From: Oxalobacteraceae bacterium | GTDB lineage: Bacteria > Pseudomonadota > Gammaproteobacteria > Burkholderiales > Burkholderiaceae_D | Direction of reading: 5' to 3' | Assembly: GCA_947446335.1 (NCBI GenBank) | Contig: CANFGA010000024.1 | Span: forward strand, 1 to 14,910 | DNA: 14,910 nt | In this document: one piece after another, positions 13,916 to 14,910 of the stretch | Layout of the letters: the number at the start of each line of letters is the position of its first letter | Numbering within the stretch: position 1 is the stretch's first letter | The notes under the pieces: model-generated | Told to the model about the DNA's origin: nothing | What the model saw: the letters and a program-made list of their open reading frames with translations, nothing else | Database searches by the model: none | Translations under genes and position numbers: made by a program

Positions 13916-14422
13916 TCAGGACAGTTGCTTGAGCAGCGTTTCGGCGTTCGATACTTCGAACTTGCCGCCTTGCTCGACGTTCAACTGCGTGACGACACCG
14001 TTCTCGACCAGCATCGAGTAACGCTGCGAGCGCGTGCCCATGCCGAACTTGCTGAAATCGGCATCGAGGCCGAGCGCGCGGCTGAAGTCGGCGTTGCCGT
14101 CAGCCATCATGCGCACCACGCCGGTGGCTTTTTGATCGCGGCCCCATGCGCCCATGACGAAAGCGTCATTGACGGCGATGCACCAGATTTCATCGACGCC
14201 AGCGGCCTTGAACTGGGCAGCGTGCTGGACATAGCCCGGCACGTGTTGCGCGGAACAGGTCGGGGTAAATGCGCCAGGAACGCCAAAAATGGCGATTTTC
14301 TTGTCCTTGAGCAAGTCAGCAGTCTTGAATGTGTTGGGTCCGAGCGCGCAACCTTCGGTTGCTGATTCGATGAATTCGGACAAACTACCTTCTGGCAATG
14401 TATCGCCGATCTTGATGGTCAT
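13916..14422 (-). CDS. Prx5-like peroxiredoxin
   Basis: The 168-residue protein is a thiol peroxidase that reduces hydrogen peroxide and organic hydroperoxides. GVPGAFTPTCSAQHVPGY (47-64) holds the peroxidatic Cys56 with Pro49 and Thr53 of the PxxxTxxC motif; the Arg in GTRSQRYSM is the usual active-site arginine. Other cysteines are Cys25 and Cys81, either of which might resolve Cys56; which one cannot be told from sequence. There is no fused glutaredoxin domain. The ATG at 14420-14422 was chosen because AAAGGA stands six bases upstream and the N-terminus MTIKIGDTLPEG is standard; an in-frame start at 14473 would add 17 residues encoded by a terminator hairpin. It lies between ftsZ and lpxC, a position I recall from other Burkholderiales. 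Confidence 0.95.
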   Translation of the reverse strand: MTIKIGDTLPEGSLSEFIESATEGCALGPNTFKTADLLKDKKIAIFGVPGAFTPTCSAQHVPGYVQHAAQFKAAGVDEIWCIAVNDAFVMGAWGRDQKATGVVRMMADGNADFSRALGLDADFSKFGMGTRSQRYSMLVENGVVTQLNVEQGGKFEVSNAETLLKQLS

Positions 14423-14446
14423 GGGGTTTCCTTTACAAGTTGATCG

Positions 14447-14471
14447 AAAAAAAAGCCGCGCTGGGCGCGGC
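14447..14471 (-). terminator. Intrinsic terminator after ftsZ, 24 bases before the peroxiredoxin start
   Basis: On the minus strand GCCGCGC and GCGCGGC pair (plus 14465-14471 and 14455-14461) around a three-base loop and are followed directly by eight T residues (plus 14447-14454). This is a textbook intrinsic terminator about 134 bases after the ftsZ stop. Its T-run ends 24 bases before the peroxiredoxin ATG, leaving almost no room for a separate peroxiredoxin promoter downstream of it. Confidence 0.88.
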
Positions 14472-14482
14472 ATGCAACGACG

Positions 14483-14549
14483 TCAGGCTCACAGTATGCC
14501 TGAGTCTTGCTGTTCATGCAGGGTGCATCCAGCCTGTGGCTGGATGCAC
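14483..14549. repeat. Two further inverted repeats in the ftsZ-peroxiredoxin spacer
   Basis: TCAGGC (14483-14488) pairs with GCCTGA (14498-14503), and GTGCATCCAGCC (14523-14534) pairs perfectly with GGCTGGATGCAC (14538-14549) around a TGT loop. Together with the terminator at 14447-14471 this makes three hairpins in series in a 182-base spacer. Neither of the two has a T-run. The 12-bp one could be a dispersed palindromic element or a structure at the ftsZ mRNA 3' end. Confidence 0.7.
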
Positions 14550-14604
14550 ACCAGCCATACTGAAAGCACGCCAGCCCCTCAGGCCAGATGCACTCTGTCG
14601 CGCC

Positions 14605-14910
14605 TCAGTCCGCCTGTTTGCGCAAGAAAGCGGGAATGTCGTAGGTTTCCATCCCGTTCTTGGCCATCGCGCGCACTTGTTCGGACGCCGATTCACGGCG
14701 CCATACTGCCGGCGCCTTCATGCCGTCGAACGATTGCGCTGGCGTCGCCGCACCGCGCGTTGTGCCAGTGGCGGTGGCAGTGCCGGTGCCAGAAGCCATC
14801 ATCGGACCGGTGCCGGTACGCAACATCTGCTGCGGCACCAGCTGGATCGATTTTTTGGCGCGGCCCAGACCGGTGGCGACGACGGTGACGCGGATGTCGT
14901 CGCCCATCGC
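14605..14910 (-). CDS. ftsZ: Cell division protein FtsZ (C-terminal part, cut by window edge)
   Basis: The minus strand from the window edge to the TGA at 14605-14607 gives the last 101 residues of FtsZ, the tubulin-like GTPase that forms the division ring. GDDIRVTVVATGLGR is the end of the folded C-terminal domain; then comes a low-complexity Gly/Thr/Ala linker, and finally DIPAFLRKQAD, the conserved C-terminal peptide that binds FtsA, ZipA and other division proteins. The GTP-binding N-terminal domain is outside the window. The next gene on this strand is the peroxiredoxin, after a 182-base spacer with three hairpins including an intrinsic terminator. Identity is certain from the C-terminal peptide; the linker is typically variable between species. 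Confidence 0.97.
   Translation of the reverse strand, partial: AMGDDIRVTVVATGLGRAKKSIQLVPQQMLRTGTGPMMASGTGTATATGTTRGAATPAQSFDGMKAPAVWRRESASEQVRAMAKNGMETYDIPAFLRKQAD

Overview
The window looks like chromosomal DNA of a betaproteobacterium of the order Burkholderiales, most likely an Oxalobacteraceae member (Janthinobacterium/Duganella/Massilia type). The evidence is GC-rich coding DNA, the gene order ftsZ - peroxiredoxin - lpxC - dciA (DUF721) - secA, and argJ followed by a DUF815 ATPase. This placement is inferred from recalled protein similarity and gene order; no search was run.

Layout, left to right. Positions 1-1580 (minus) carry the start of a DUF815 AAA-type ATPase (cut by the window edge) and a complete argJ. 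Positions 1713-3038 (plus) carry a short GMC-type FAD oxidoreductase with a four-cysteine cluster and a 12-bp tandem repeat at its 3' end. Positions 3042-8000 (minus) hold a compact four-gene phosphorelay operon: an inverted response regulator with an N-terminal excisionase/MerR-like HTH and a C-terminal receiver, a membrane sensor kinase, a free-standing Hpt protein, and a hybrid kinase with receiver. Two of its junctions are 4-base ATGA overlaps. Positions 8240-9273 (plus) hold a divergent cheY-cheZ pair, also joined by an ATGA overlap, ending at a strong bidirectional terminator. Positions 9393-12149 (minus) are secA. A 248-bp AT-rich divergent intergenic region separates secA from dciA (12398-12880, plus). 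dciA converges on lpxC (12887-13822, minus), which follows a Prx5-like peroxiredoxin (13916-14422, minus) and the 3' end of ftsZ (14605-14910, minus).

How the genes work together. The right side is housekeeping: division (FtsZ), lipid A synthesis (LpxC), peroxide defence, helicase loading (DciA) and protein export (SecA). The left edge is arginine synthesis (ArgJ). Between secA and argJ sits a block of about 7.7 kb of accessory genes: the oxidoreductase, the phosphorelay and cheYZ. The phosphorelay is the most distinctive part. The domains present allow a path from hybrid kinase His380 to its receiver Asp682, to Hpt His70, to Asp121 of the HTH-receiver protein, with a second related sensor kinase feeding in. 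The 239-bp region between the regulator gene and cheY carries four AAATTT-type boxes at exact 9-bp spacing over the predicted regulator promoter, and a CCAAT/ATTGG dyad between the predicted -35 and -10 boxes of cheY. This suggests, without proving, autoregulation and a link to the chemotaxis genes.

No tRNA, rRNA, CRISPR array, insertion sequence or prophage gene was recognised. No stretch over 300 bases lacks a gene; the two largest gaps (8001-8239 and 12150-12397) are described as regulatory regions.
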